From: DQWO01 sp964478545
Lineage (GTDB): Bacteria; Desulfobacterota; Anaeroferrophillalia; Anaeroferrophillales; Anaeroferrophillaceae
Assembly: GCA_964478545.1 (NCBI GenBank)
Contig: CAYZIS010000006.1
Span: 39,617-103,616 of the forward strand
Direction: 5' to 3'
Length of the DNA stretch: 64,000 bases
Both the position numbers and the translations under genes were made by a program. This document shows, one piece after another, positions 52,322 through 60,470 of the stretch (its first letter is position 1; the number at the start of each line of letters is the position of its first letter). The notes under the pieces were generated by a model that was given only the letters and a program-made list of their open reading frames with translations, was not told the origin of the DNA and made no database searches.

Positions 52322-54277
52322 ATGAAACGGATTGCTTTATTATCTCTGTTGGCAGTCTGTCTGATCCTTGTCCCCGGCTTTGCCAAGGCCGACCAGACCA
52401 CCGGGAAGGTGAGTGTGGGATTTGAGGGTGTGGATGTGGACGACTCCAAAGAAGGAGCCGGTGAGTTTCATCATCTGAACCAGGGGGTTGGTGTTACCCT
52501 TGATGCAGAGGTGGATGGCTGGCAAAAGGGCGTCAAGTATGATGGCGCGATAAATTTTACTGATGATGACGATATGGAAGGGTCGTTGAACCTTGATGTG
52601 AAACGCTACTTCCGGACCAACAACAGTTATCGGCGTTTCAACCACTGGCTGGAAAATGATGATCTGGTGAACTGGAATACCGATCCCGACTTTGCCTTTC
52701 CGACAACCATGGCGCCGACGGTTGCCGACATCTTTTATGTGGCGTTGGGCAGCAAGAAGATTATGTGCCGCCCTGATCTTGTCGGGGCTAACGTGGGTAT
52801 CGCCCAGCATGACTCTTGGGGCAATGATCTCTATATTATCCGTGAGGAATTTACCAGTAAGAATGAATTCCTGATTCCGGGAGCTGAATTTATAAAAATT
52901 CATGCCGACTACCGGCGGGAAACCCGGCACGGTTACGAGCAGGGCCGGACGATGAACAAGTGTTCCGGCTGCCACTTTTTTGCTGAAGATCGGCGGGTTA
53001 ATGAGGCTACTGATGACTTTAAAATCGGTGCCACCGCCCACTTAGGGATGCTGACGGTAGATTATACCTTCTTCTACCGTGAATTTGAGGAGAATGCCTC
53101 CAACCCCACGAATCAGTATGTTGGGGCCAGTAATGCCGGTGGCCTGGCCGACCAGAAGATTATCTGGGATGCAAATGATGGGGCCATCTCCTATGACGCG
53201 ACGCCGGAGTCTGAAAAGGATTCTCATATCATCAAGGCCCAGCTGGCGTTGCCGTTCAACACCTCGGTGTTTGGTACCTATGTCAATACGACGGTGGAAA
53301 ATAAATCGGCCAGCGATTACAATACCAGCTATCAAGATGCTGCTGCTGTTGAATATGATTATGGTATAACCGATGATCCTGAATATGATTATGACCGGGT
53401 GGCCTTCCGCCTTACCTCGTCACCGATCAAAAACCTCACCGTATCCATGCGCTATTCCTATGAAGAGCTTGATAGTGATACGGTTGCTGTAGAGTATGAT
53501 AATACCAGATTTTATGATGATCATGTTGCTCCTGATACAATGGCTGATCCAGCCCTGTATGATCTTGAAGGTTATGATGAGCATCATGACGACCCCTCTT
53601 TTTACCGGGAATCTTCTCTGGATCGAGATACTGATACCTATGGCATTGACCTCAAGTATCGTCTCTTTAGCCGGACCAACCTTCTATTGGGCTATGAGCG
53701 TGAAGAGATTGACCGTGAAGACGAAGCTTTGGGGGAAACGGAAACCGATACTTTTAAAGTAAGCTTGAACAGTCGCTACTTCAAGAATATTAGCCTGCGT
53801 CTCAAGTATCAGTACCAGGATATTGATGAGCCATTTGCTCATCAGGGGGCAGCCCTGGCAGATGGAGATGCAATTGATGCCTGGTTAGATGATGTGCAGG
53901 AAGGTACTACTTGTGGTGGAACCAATAGTTTAGTAGGCCTTCCAATGCCATGGTTTGATCCCGCCGGCGAGTACTTTGTCATGTACAACAGCCGAGAAGC
54001 AACTTTGACCGCCGAGCCGGAAAATACCCATGAACTGTCTTTTAATGCTAACTGGATAATCTCTCCAAAATTGTCTGTCAACGCCCATTTCAAGTACCTC
54101 CTGGAAGAAGTGGAAATGGATATTCCCGGTTTTACCAACAGCTATGACAAGGAGATGTTTGCTCCGGGAGTTGATCTGTGGTTTGCGCCGACTGATCGTT
54201 TGGTTCTTACCCTGGCTTACGAGTTCCAGAAGATGGAGGATGAAACTTTTCTCTCCATCCCCGCTTACGGCGGCTGA
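52322..54277 (+). CDS. MtrB/PioB-family outer-membrane porin, ends at an in-frame UGA
   Basis: 651 residues from the ATG at 52322 (AAGGAGA upstream), with a signal peptide cleaved after FAKA (residue 23). Then many alternating beta-strands rich in Tyr, Asp and aromatic residues, typical of MtrB/PioB 'decaheme-associated' barrels. A CSGCH motif at 214-218 could bind haem or form a disulfide, as the N-terminal CxxC of MtrB-type proteins does. The frame stops at TGA (54275-54277) after AYGG. The same frame then stays open for 142 more codons with barrel-like sequence, so the last strands are cut off unless the UGA is read through. Confidence 0.85.
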   Translation: MKRIALLSLLAVCLILVPGFAKADQTTGKVSVGFEGVDVDDSKEGAGEFHHLNQGVGVTLDAEVDGWQKGVKYDGAINFTDDDDMEGSLNLDVKRYFRTNNSYRRFNHWLENDDLVNWNTDPDFAFPTTMAPTVADIFYVALGSKKIMCRPDLVGANVGIAQHDSWGNDLYIIREEFTSKNEFLIPGAEFIKIHADYRRETRHGYEQGRTMNKCSGCHFFAEDRRVNEATDDFKIGATAHLGMLTVDYTFFYREFEENASNPTNQYVGASNAGGLADQKIIWDANDGAISYDATPESEKDSHIIKAQLALPFNTSVFGTYVNTTVENKSASDYNTSYQDAAAVEYDYGITDDPEYDYDRVAFRLTSSPIKNLTVSMRYSYEELDSDTVAVEYDNTRFYDDHVAPDTMADPALYDLEGYDEHHDDPSFYRESSLDRDTDTYGIDLKYRLFSRTNLLLGYEREEIDREDEALGETETDTFKVSLNSRYFKNISLRLKYQYQDIDEPFAHQGAALADGDAIDAWLDDVQEGTTCGGTNSLVGLPMPWFDPAGEYFVMYNSREATLTAEPENTHELSFNANWIISPKLSVNAHFKYLLEEVEMDIPGFTNSYDKEMFAPGVDLWFAPTDRLVLTLAYEFQKMEDETFLSIPAYGG

Positions 54278-54706
54278 GCAGGCTCATACCTGCACCCAAG
54301 TTTTGGGTACACGTTGGATGAGATCGAATACAATACCGATATTCACACTCTGATGTTCAGTGCTGATTTTACCTATTCCGATAAACTGAGTTTCAACGGC
54401 AATATTGTCTGGAATAACGGCGAAGCCGAAATGGAAGACGTTAATGCCGGAACTTTCACCGGTGCTGATCCTGATGGCAGCTATGCCGGTATGAATCATT
54501 ATGTCTCCCTGCCTGGCTGGGAAGATAATTCTGATCTGGAAATTGACCAGATAGAATACAGCCTCGGTGTTGTCTATAATTTTACCGACACTGTAAGCTT
54601 CAACCTGAATGCCAGCTATTTCGACTACAGTGATGATGAGCCGTATTTGTATGATACCGACGGTGATGTGCTATACGTCAATGGCGGGATGACCATGCGT
54701 TTCTAG
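54278..54706 (+). pseudogene. C-terminal strands of the MtrB/PioB porin, same frame, after the UGA
   Basis: Directly continues the porin frame: AGSYLHPSFGYTLDEIEYNT, then strands such as LMFSADFTYSDKLSFNGNIVW and ending NGGMTMRF. A C-terminal Phe is the classic BamA-recognised end of outer-membrane barrels. No ribosome site or good start codon of its own is evident (an in-frame ATG at 54314 would give 130 residues). It is therefore best read as the severed end of the upstream gene. A terminator follows. Confidence 0.75.
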
Positions 54707-54727
54707 GTTGTTCCTGCAAGTCTAAGT

Positions 54728-54762
54728 AAAAAAGGGGGTGCCGTTCGGCACTCCCTTTTTTT
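54728..54762 (+). terminator. Intrinsic terminator after the cytochrome/porin genes
   Basis: GGGGGTGCC and GGCACTCCC (one G-U pair) around a short GTTC-type loop, with a preceding A-run and a following T7. Confidence 0.85.
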
Positions 54763-54841
54763 ATTTGACATTTATGCTACCCGGCCGCTAGATGTAGTTG
54801 CCAATTGTGGGTATTTTGGCGTAGGTCTGGTTATTGGTTTA

Positions 54842-54955
54842 ACGCGGTTTTCGGCAGCCGGCGAATCACCCGGATGGTGATTCAGGCTGTCGGCCTCGGA
54901 AGCCGGACAGGATGTCCGGCGAGAATGAGCGTGAACCAGTAACCAGACATGCCTC
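54842..54955 (-). repeat. Family A internal module without terminal repeats
   Basis: Aligns with the reverse complement of the internal part of copy 2: 'CGGTTTTCGGC', a GAATCACCcgGATGGTGATTC hairpin, 'GGCCTCGGAAGCCGG', then 'CCGGCGAGAATGAGCG'. The CTCAAC ends are missing. Lies upstream of the DUF2520 gene in the gap 54707-55040. Confidence 0.6.
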
Positions 54956-55040
54956 CGTAAAAAAAGCGATTTTTATTGTCGGCCCGCGGCAGGGCTGTAA
55001 ACATGTTTTATTAAGAGAAAACATGAGAAAGGTACTCTGT

Positions 55041-55907
55041 ATGGCGGAAACTCTGGCATTCATCGGCCTGGGAAGAGTGGGTGGCGCTCTGGCAATTTTG
55101 TTGAGCCGGGCCGGTTTTCGGCTTGTGGCCGTTTGTGATCGGAGTCAGGAACAGCTTAATACGATTGCCGTTCAGTTGGATGTGCCTACCTTGCTGACCA
55201 CCAATGTAGTGCAGGCGGCTCGGGAGGCATCGGTGGTTTTTCTTACCGTTCAGGATCGCTTCATCACCCCGCTTTGTGAACAACTGGCGGCGGTTGGAGC
55301 TTTTTCCAGTGGTCAGATGGTGGCCCATGTGAGTGGGTCGCTGACCTCGGAGATCTTGCAGCCGGCGGTCGAACAAGGGGCCGGGGTTTTTTCTCTGCAT
55401 CCCCTGCAAAGCATTGTCGATCCTGCAACGGCCCTGCAGGTGCTGCCGGGCTCCTATTTCTGTTTTGAAGGGGATGAAGCAGCCTATCCGTTGGCTGAAC
55501 GGTTGGTGGCGGTACTTGAAGGGCAGCTGCTGCGGATTGCCGCAACGGATAAACCCCTTTATCACGCGGCGGCGGTGGTGGCTTCTAATTTCTTTATAGC
55601 CCTGGAATTCCTGGCCATGTCCATGTTGGAAGAGATCGGAATCGGGACGAAAGATGCCCGGGAAATGCTCCTGCCGCTCATCCGCGGCAGCCTCGAGAAC
55701 CTGGCGTTAAAAGGCCCGGTAGATGCTCTTACCGGCCCCATTGTTCGCGGCGATTATCAGACTATTGCCGGCCATCTGCGGGTCTTGGAACAGAAAATGC
55801 CGGATATGGTGGAAACCTATAAGACCCTGGCCCGCCTGAACGTGGAACTGGCCGCTCGGAAAAGCGGGGTCAGCCTGTCTGATTTTCCGCTGTTGGAAGA
55901 AGAGTGA
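55041..55907 (+). CDS. Rossmann-fold DUF2520 oxidoreductase-like protein
   Basis: 288 residues from the ATG at 55041 with AAAGG upstream; an ATG at 55023 is possible, and longer frames run back into a repeat and are rejected. N-terminal NAD(P) fold ETLAFIGLGRVGGALAILL, then VVFLTVQDRFI and VAHVSGSLTSEIL. A C-terminal helical DUF2520 domain follows (LYHAAAVVASNFFIALEFLA...GPIVRGD). Resembles pyrroline-5-carboxylate reductase/ketopantoate reductase-like enzymes; substrate unknown. Confidence 0.85.
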   Translation: MAETLAFIGLGRVGGALAILLSRAGFRLVAVCDRSQEQLNTIAVQLDVPTLLTTNVVQAAREASVVFLTVQDRFITPLCEQLAAVGAFSSGQMVAHVSGSLTSEILQPAVEQGAGVFSLHPLQSIVDPATALQVLPGSYFCFEGDEAAYPLAERLVAVLEGQLLRIAATDKPLYHAAAVVASNFFIALEFLAMSMLEEIGIGTKDAREMLLPLIRGSLENLALKGPVDALTGPIVRGDYQTIAGHLRVLEQKMPDMVETYKTLARLNVELAARKSGVSLSDFPLLEEE

Positions 55908-55939
55908 CGAGAGCAAAATTAAGCCCGCTTCTTAAGATC

Positions 55940-56047
55940 TCAACTTTCTGACTTATGTTCCAGAATACAATATCAGGATGTTCGGGCTTGGCTCATAGCC
56001 GTGCCTTCCGGCAGGCTCGGCTGTTTTTCATAACTCATAAAGTTGAG
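55940..56047. repeat. MITE-like repeat family A, copy 5 (short form)
   Basis: 108 bp with ends TCAACTTTCTGACTT and AACTCATAAAGTTGAG. Flanked by an exact direct repeat TTAAGATC (55932-55939 and 56048-56055), the clearest target duplication in the window. Core 'GGATGTTCGGGCTTGGCTC' is shared with copy 4 and inverted in copies 1 and 2. Confidence 0.85.
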
Positions 56048-56125
56048 TTAAGATCTTTATCAGCCAGCAAAGAAGATGACTCAACTGGAATTCCGATATA
56101 AGGAAACTTTTGCAGGATGTTCAAT

Positions 56126-56292
56126 TGAAGTTACTTCCGGTGCGACATCGTGAGATACCGTTGTTTTTTCCGGCGAATGGAGCGCAGAAATTGACCTGTC
56201 TGAGCCCGAAAGGGCGAGTTTGGCAATTTCAGCGTAATGAGTCGGTGAAAAAACAGGTAATCGAGCGCAAAAAAGCGCCTGAAGTAACTTCA
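56126..56292 (+). repeat. MITE-like repeat family B, copy with alternative ends
   Basis: 167 bp with perfect inverted ends TGAAGTTACTTC and GAAGTAACTTCA. Inner part matches the 21.9-kb copy: 'GCGACATCGTGAG', 'CCGGCGAATGGAGCG', 'GAGCCCGAAAGGGCG', 'ATCGAGCGC'. The TGTCCGGTT ends are absent. With family A copy 5 it fills the DUF2520-dnaG gap. Confidence 0.7.
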
Positions 56293-56344
56293 GCTGACAA
56301 AACATAGGACTTTATATCGAAATTCCAGTGATTCAAAAAAAGGC

Positions 56345-56373
56345 TTGACAAATAAGCTGGAATTGGCTATCTT
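56345..56373 (+). promoter_or_regulatory. Strong sigma-70 promoter for dnaG-rpoD
   Basis: TTGACA (56345-56350), exact 17-base spacer, TATCTT (56368-56373). Predicted start near 56380, giving an 85-base leader containing the hairpin at 56414. Confidence 0.7.
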
Positions 56374-56413
56374 CCTCGCTTGTTAACTGCAATTTGTACA
56401 TAAAAACCAATCC

Positions 56414-56444
56414 GGCTGTAAAGGCTTAACTTTACAGCCTTTTC
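56414..56444 (+). terminator. Terminator-like hairpin in the dnaG leader (possible attenuator)
   Basis: GGCTGTAAAG (56414-56423), loop GCTTAA, and a perfect complement (56430-56439), then TTTTCC. It sits between the dnaG promoter and start codon, 27 bases before the ATG. Transcripts from the promoter must pass it. Confidence 0.65.
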
Positions 56445-56466
56445 CTATTCCCCCATACTCTATGCT

Positions 56467-58248
56467 ATGACCTCATATTATTTTCCTCCTGAATTTGTTG
56501 CTGAATTGCGTGAACAGGTGGATGTGGTTGAAGTGGTGGGTGATTATGTTTCCCTGGTCAAAAGCGGGGCAAATTTTAAGGGGCTTTGTCCCTTTCATGG
56601 GGAAAAGACGCCTTCTTTCATGGTTCACCGGGGGAAGGGTATTTATCATTGTTTTGGCTGCGGGGTCGGTGGGGATGCCATTTCCTTTCTCCTCAAGATT
56701 GAAAATCTGACTTATCCGGAAGCTATTCTGCGGTTGGCTATTCGTTGTGGGATGGATGTTACCCCTTATGAACAGCGAGGGCAGGATGCTGGTGATGCTG
56801 CCGAGCGGAAATCGCTGAAAAAGCAGCTCGGGACAGTCCTGGAACGGGCCCATGAGTTTTTCCGGCGCCAGCTCCAGCGCAACCTCGGTGGCAAGGTTGG
56901 AAAGTATCTTGATGAGCGCGGCATTTCGACGGCGGTAGCCGAACAGTTTGAATTGGGATATGCCCCTGATGGCTGGGATAGCCTGGTCAAAGCAATAAAA
57001 AAGCCGGCCGACCTTGACATTGCCGTTCAAGGCGGCTTAATTGTTAAGAAGGATAACGGTAAAATATATGACCGGTTCAGAGACCGGTTGCTCTTTCCCA
57101 TTCGTGATGTGACCGGTAAGGTGGTTGGTTTCGGTGGCCGGACCCTGTCGGCGGCGGAGCCGAAATATATTAATTCATCCGAGTCACCGCTGTTTCAAAA
57201 ACGTCGCCTGTTGTATGATCTCTATCATGCCAAACGGGCGATTGGAGAGCAGAATGCTGTATTCATGGTTGAAGGGTATATGGATGCCCTCTCACTCTAT
57301 GCCCTGGGAATCAATAATGTGGTGGCTACTCTGGGGACGGCCCTTTCAGAAGAACACCTGAAACTGGTAAAGCGCTATGGTGACCGGGTGGCGGTGTTTT
57401 TTGACAACGACCATGCCGGGCTGGCGGCAGCGTTCCGATCATTGCCGATTTTCCTTGGGGCCGGTGTATTTCCGGCTCTGGTTCTGCTGCCTTCCGGGAT
57501 TAAAGATCCTGATCAACTGGCCCGACAGTTTCCGGCACAAGAGTTGCGAAGAAAACTTCAAGATCAGGTAGATCTTTTTGATTACTACCTGGCGGAACAG
57601 GAGAAAAAAGCCAGGGGTTGTGGTTATACAGAACGGCTGGCAGTTTTACAGGAGATTGTCAGCCTGGTGGCGGTGGTTCCGGAATCGGGTATGGTGGGTA
57701 TGGCTTTACGGACGGTTGCCGATCGGTTGCATCTGGCCGAAGAAGTGGTGCTGGAAGTTTTTGGCCGGGTACGGCATAAGGGGCGTTCCCGCAAGAAAGA
57801 TGAGTCTCAAGACCCTCCGGTGGCCAATGTTCAGACATTGGTTGTTGATCCTGAGGACATGGTGCTGGGAATTTTGAGCCGCTACCCCCGGTTGTTCGAA
57901 ACCTTTGATTTGGAGCAAGCCTGTTTTGAACAGCAGATTTCACCAATTTTTGTGGAGCAGCTGCAGTTGGGTGGAGATTCCACGGCTGATTTGACTGGGG
58001 TTTTGGCGTCCCATCCACAGCGGGATGAGTTGCTGACTCTGTATTCCCGTCTGGTGTTGATGAACCTGCCTGAGGAGGAACGGGATGCGGAACAGGCCAT
58101 TGCTGATTGCCTGAAAAAGTTGAAAATCCGTGGTTTCCGTCGGCAGGAGCAAGAAATTGATTCCATGATCGTGGACTGCTCGGATAACGTAGCCATGGCG
58201 GATTTATTGCGTCGGAAGATGGATATCGTCAGTCAATATAAGAAGTGA
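56467..58248 (+). CDS. dnaG: DNA primase
   Basis: 593 residues. Zinc finger CPFHGEKTPSFMVHRGKGIY...CFGCGVGGDAISFL (C,H,C,C); TOPRIM core VFMVEGYMDALSLY...VAVFFDNDHAGLAA; C-terminal DnaB-interacting helical domain. Makes RNA primers for replication. Paired with rpoD as in the macromolecular-synthesis operon, although rpsU is not adjacent here. Confidence 0.97.
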   Translation: MTSYYFPPEFVAELREQVDVVEVVGDYVSLVKSGANFKGLCPFHGEKTPSFMVHRGKGIYHCFGCGVGGDAISFLLKIENLTYPEAILRLAIRCGMDVTPYEQRGQDAGDAAERKSLKKQLGTVLERAHEFFRRQLQRNLGGKVGKYLDERGISTAVAEQFELGYAPDGWDSLVKAIKKPADLDIAVQGGLIVKKDNGKIYDRFRDRLLFPIRDVTGKVVGFGGRTLSAAEPKYINSSESPLFQKRRLLYDLYHAKRAIGEQNAVFMVEGYMDALSLYALGINNVVATLGTALSEEHLKLVKRYGDRVAVFFDNDHAGLAAAFRSLPIFLGAGVFPALVLLPSGIKDPDQLARQFPAQELRRKLQDQVDLFDYYLAEQEKKARGCGYTERLAVLQEIVSLVAVVPESGMVGMALRTVADRLHLAEEVVLEVFGRVRHKGRSRKKDESQDPPVANVQTLVVDPEDMVLGILSRYPRLFETFDLEQACFEQQISPIFVEQLQLGGDSTADLTGVLASHPQRDELLTLYSRLVLMNLPEEERDAEQAIADCLKKLKIRGFRRQEQEIDSMIVDCSDNVAMADLLRRKMDIVSQYKK

Positions 58249-58287
58249 TGTGGTAGAACTTCTACCGTTGTTCTTTATGCAATTTTT

Positions 58288-58428
58288 ATCCGGGAGTCAG
58301 GAATTTTTGATGAACACTTTCAGCGATCAGCCGTCAGCTTTCAGCAAAACATTGGAAAAACAGCTGATTAAGCTGACCGTAGAAATATGAGAGTTGATTG
58401 CCCATTCGGGAACACTGGTTTCCGGATG
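58288..58428. repeat. MITE-like repeat family D, copy 2
   Basis: 141 bp matching 12659-12798: 'TTTTTGATGAACACTTTCAGCGATCAG', 'GTCAGCTTTCAGC', and the terminal hairpin ending GTTTCCGGATGG. Left end ATCCGGGA, one or two changes from copy 1. It occupies the dnaG-rpoD spacer, ending 16 bases before the rpoD ribosome site. Confidence 0.65.
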
Positions 58429-58454
58429 GAAACTATTTTATAATGAGGCTATGC

Positions 58455-60380
58455 ATGAGTGAAAATAAAAGTGGTGCAAAGTTGACCCGGACCGATAAAG
58501 AGAAACTGGCGGTTGTTGATGTTAAAGGGTTAAATAACCTGCTTAAAATAGGGAAGGAGAAAGGTTTTCTTTCCTATGCCGAGATCAATAATGTGCTGCC
58601 CGCTGAAGCAATTTCCCCGGAAAAAATTGATGAAATTATCATGCTTTTTTCTGACATGGATATCGAGGTCATCGATGCCCAGAAGCATCCTCGTTTGATT
58701 GATGTCGAAGATGAAGAGGAAATTCCGATTTTAAAGGTGAAAGAAAAAAAAGCACCTGTGCCGGCGGCAGGTGATCGTCAACATGATCCGGTACGCATGT
58801 ATTTATGGGAGATGGGCTCGGTTTCTCTGCTTAGCAGGGAGGGTGAGGTTGAAATTGCGAAAAAGATAGATGAAGGAGAGCATGAAGTTATCAGAACCAT
58901 TCTCAAATCTCATCTTACCATCAGAGAGTTGCAGCTTCTTGGAGAAATGCTGGCGGCCGAAGTTTTCCGGGTTAAGGATGTTTCCAAGGATATTGAGGAA
59001 GAGATCGAAGAGGATCTGATTGTTGTCGTCAGCGAGGAAGAGGTGGATGAAGAGTCAGTGGAGGAAGATGGCAAAGAGGAAGAGAATGAGGTCGACTCCA
59101 GTGAGGATGATGGTGAGGCCGCTGGTGATGATGAAAATCTGCGCCAGAGAATTGTCGGCTATATTGAACAGATCGTTGCAATATATGAAGATAACCGGGC
59201 TATCAGGAATCGGCTAAAACATCCTGATGAAACAATGAAAACCGTGGTTCAGCGGAAGGCTGCCAGAGCCAGGGTCCGAGCGCAGGAACATGAAATATTT
59301 GATCTCTTTCAGGCCATTAACCTGAAACAGCGTCATATTGACGATATTGTTGCCAAGTTAAAGGATTTTGTTCGTTTGGGGCAAAGTCTCGGGAAAATGG
59401 TGACCCGCCTGGAATCAACCTATGGTATACGGTTTTTTGCTCTTGAACGGCGTTGCAAGCGTTGTTTGAAAGATAAGGGGGAAAAGAGGACTTTTTTGCG
59501 TCAATACTCCCTTTTGGCGGATAACTTTGATGATTTGTTTTTCCGGGTTGAAAACTTGTCCGTCAAGGTTCGCCAAGTGCGCCGGGATACCAGTTTCAGC
59601 CTGGCTGACCTGAAGCAAATCAACAACCAGCTATGTGCCGGTGAGCGCAAGGCAGAGTGGGCAAAAAGTGAATTGATCCGGGCTAATCTCAGGTTGGTGG
59701 TTAGTATTGCCAAAAAGTATACCAATCGAGGGCTGCAGTTTCTGGACCTGATTCAGGAAGGGAATATTGGCCTGATGAAGGCGGTTGATAAATTTGAATA
59801 CCAGAGGGGATATAAATTCAGTACCTATGCTACCTGGTGGATCCGCCAAGCCATAACCCGGGCCATTGCCGACCAGGCCCGTACTATCCGGATTCCGGTG
59901 CATATGATTGAAACCATCAATAAGCTGATTCGCACCTCACGTTACTTGTTGCAGGAGCTGGGGCGGGAACCGACTCCCGGTGAAATTTCCGCAAGGATGG
60001 ATATTCCCCTGGACAAGGTCAAAAAAGTCTTGAAAATAGCCAAAGAACCCATTTCCCTGGAGACGCCCATTGGCGAGGAGGAAGACAGCCATCTCGGGGA
60101 CTTCATTGAAGATAAAAAAGCAGTCAATCCCCTTGATTCGGTGGTGAAGTCAGATTTATCAGATCGGACAACCCAGGTACTTTCGAGCCTGACTCCCAGG
60201 GAAGAAAAGGTTTTACGGTTGCGTTTCGGGATCGGCGAACGCTGTGATCATACGCTGGAAGAAGTGGGACAGGATTTTGATGTGACCCGGGAGCGGATTC
60301 GCCAGATTGAAGCGAAAGCGCTGCGTAAACTGCGCCATCCGAGCCGGAGTCGCAAACTGAAAGGATTTCTGGAGTGGTAG
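58455..60380 (+). CDS. rpoD: RNA polymerase primary sigma factor (sigma-70)
   Basis: 641 residues from the ATG at 58455, with GAGG 6 bases upstream; upstream in-frame starts lie in repeat DNA. Region 1.1 (LNNLLKIGKEKGFLSYAEINNVLP), 1.2 (DPVRMYLWEMGSVSLL), and an acidic non-conserved insert (about 185-245, many E/D). Region 2 has LRLVVSIAKKYTNRGLQFLDLIQEGN and YKFSTYATWWIRQAI; region 4 has DFDVTRERIRQIEAKALRKL. Directs housekeeping transcription. Terminator follows. Confidence 0.97.
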   Translation: MSENKSGAKLTRTDKEKLAVVDVKGLNNLLKIGKEKGFLSYAEINNVLPAEAISPEKIDEIIMLFSDMDIEVIDAQKHPRLIDVEDEEEIPILKVKEKKAPVPAAGDRQHDPVRMYLWEMGSVSLLSREGEVEIAKKIDEGEHEVIRTILKSHLTIRELQLLGEMLAAEVFRVKDVSKDIEEEIEEDLIVVVSEEEVDEESVEEDGKEEENEVDSSEDDGEAAGDDENLRQRIVGYIEQIVAIYEDNRAIRNRLKHPDETMKTVVQRKAARARVRAQEHEIFDLFQAINLKQRHIDDIVAKLKDFVRLGQSLGKMVTRLESTYGIRFFALERRCKRCLKDKGEKRTFLRQYSLLADNFDDLFFRVENLSVKVRQVRRDTSFSLADLKQINNQLCAGERKAEWAKSELIRANLRLVVSIAKKYTNRGLQFLDLIQEGNIGLMKAVDKFEYQRGYKFSTYATWWIRQAITRAIADQARTIRIPVHMIETINKLIRTSRYLLQELGREPTPGEISARMDIPLDKVKKVLKIAKEPISLETPIGEEEDSHLGDFIEDKKAVNPLDSVVKSDLSDRTTQVLSSLTPREEKVLRLRFGIGERCDHTLEEVGQDFDVTRERIRQIEAKALRKLRHPSRSRKLKGFLEW

Positions 60381-60441
60381 GAATGTTTCTCCGGAAGCTG
60401 CCATTTCCAGAGAAAAGCTTTTAGCGTTCAGCTGTCAGCCA

Positions 60442-60470
60442 AGTCGGGAGTTTTTTCTCCCGGCTTTTTT
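60442..60470 (+). terminator. Terminator between rpoD and rpe (convergent)
   Basis: AGTCGGGAG, T6 loop, CTCCCGGCT, then T6. The rpe gene converges from the other strand; the structure lies just past its stop. Confidence 0.8.

Noticed and set aside
54912..55040. Longer N-terminus for the DUF2520 protein
   Set aside because: The extra residues come from repeat-module DNA. The Rossmann fold begins at ETLAFIG, just after the ATG at 55041.
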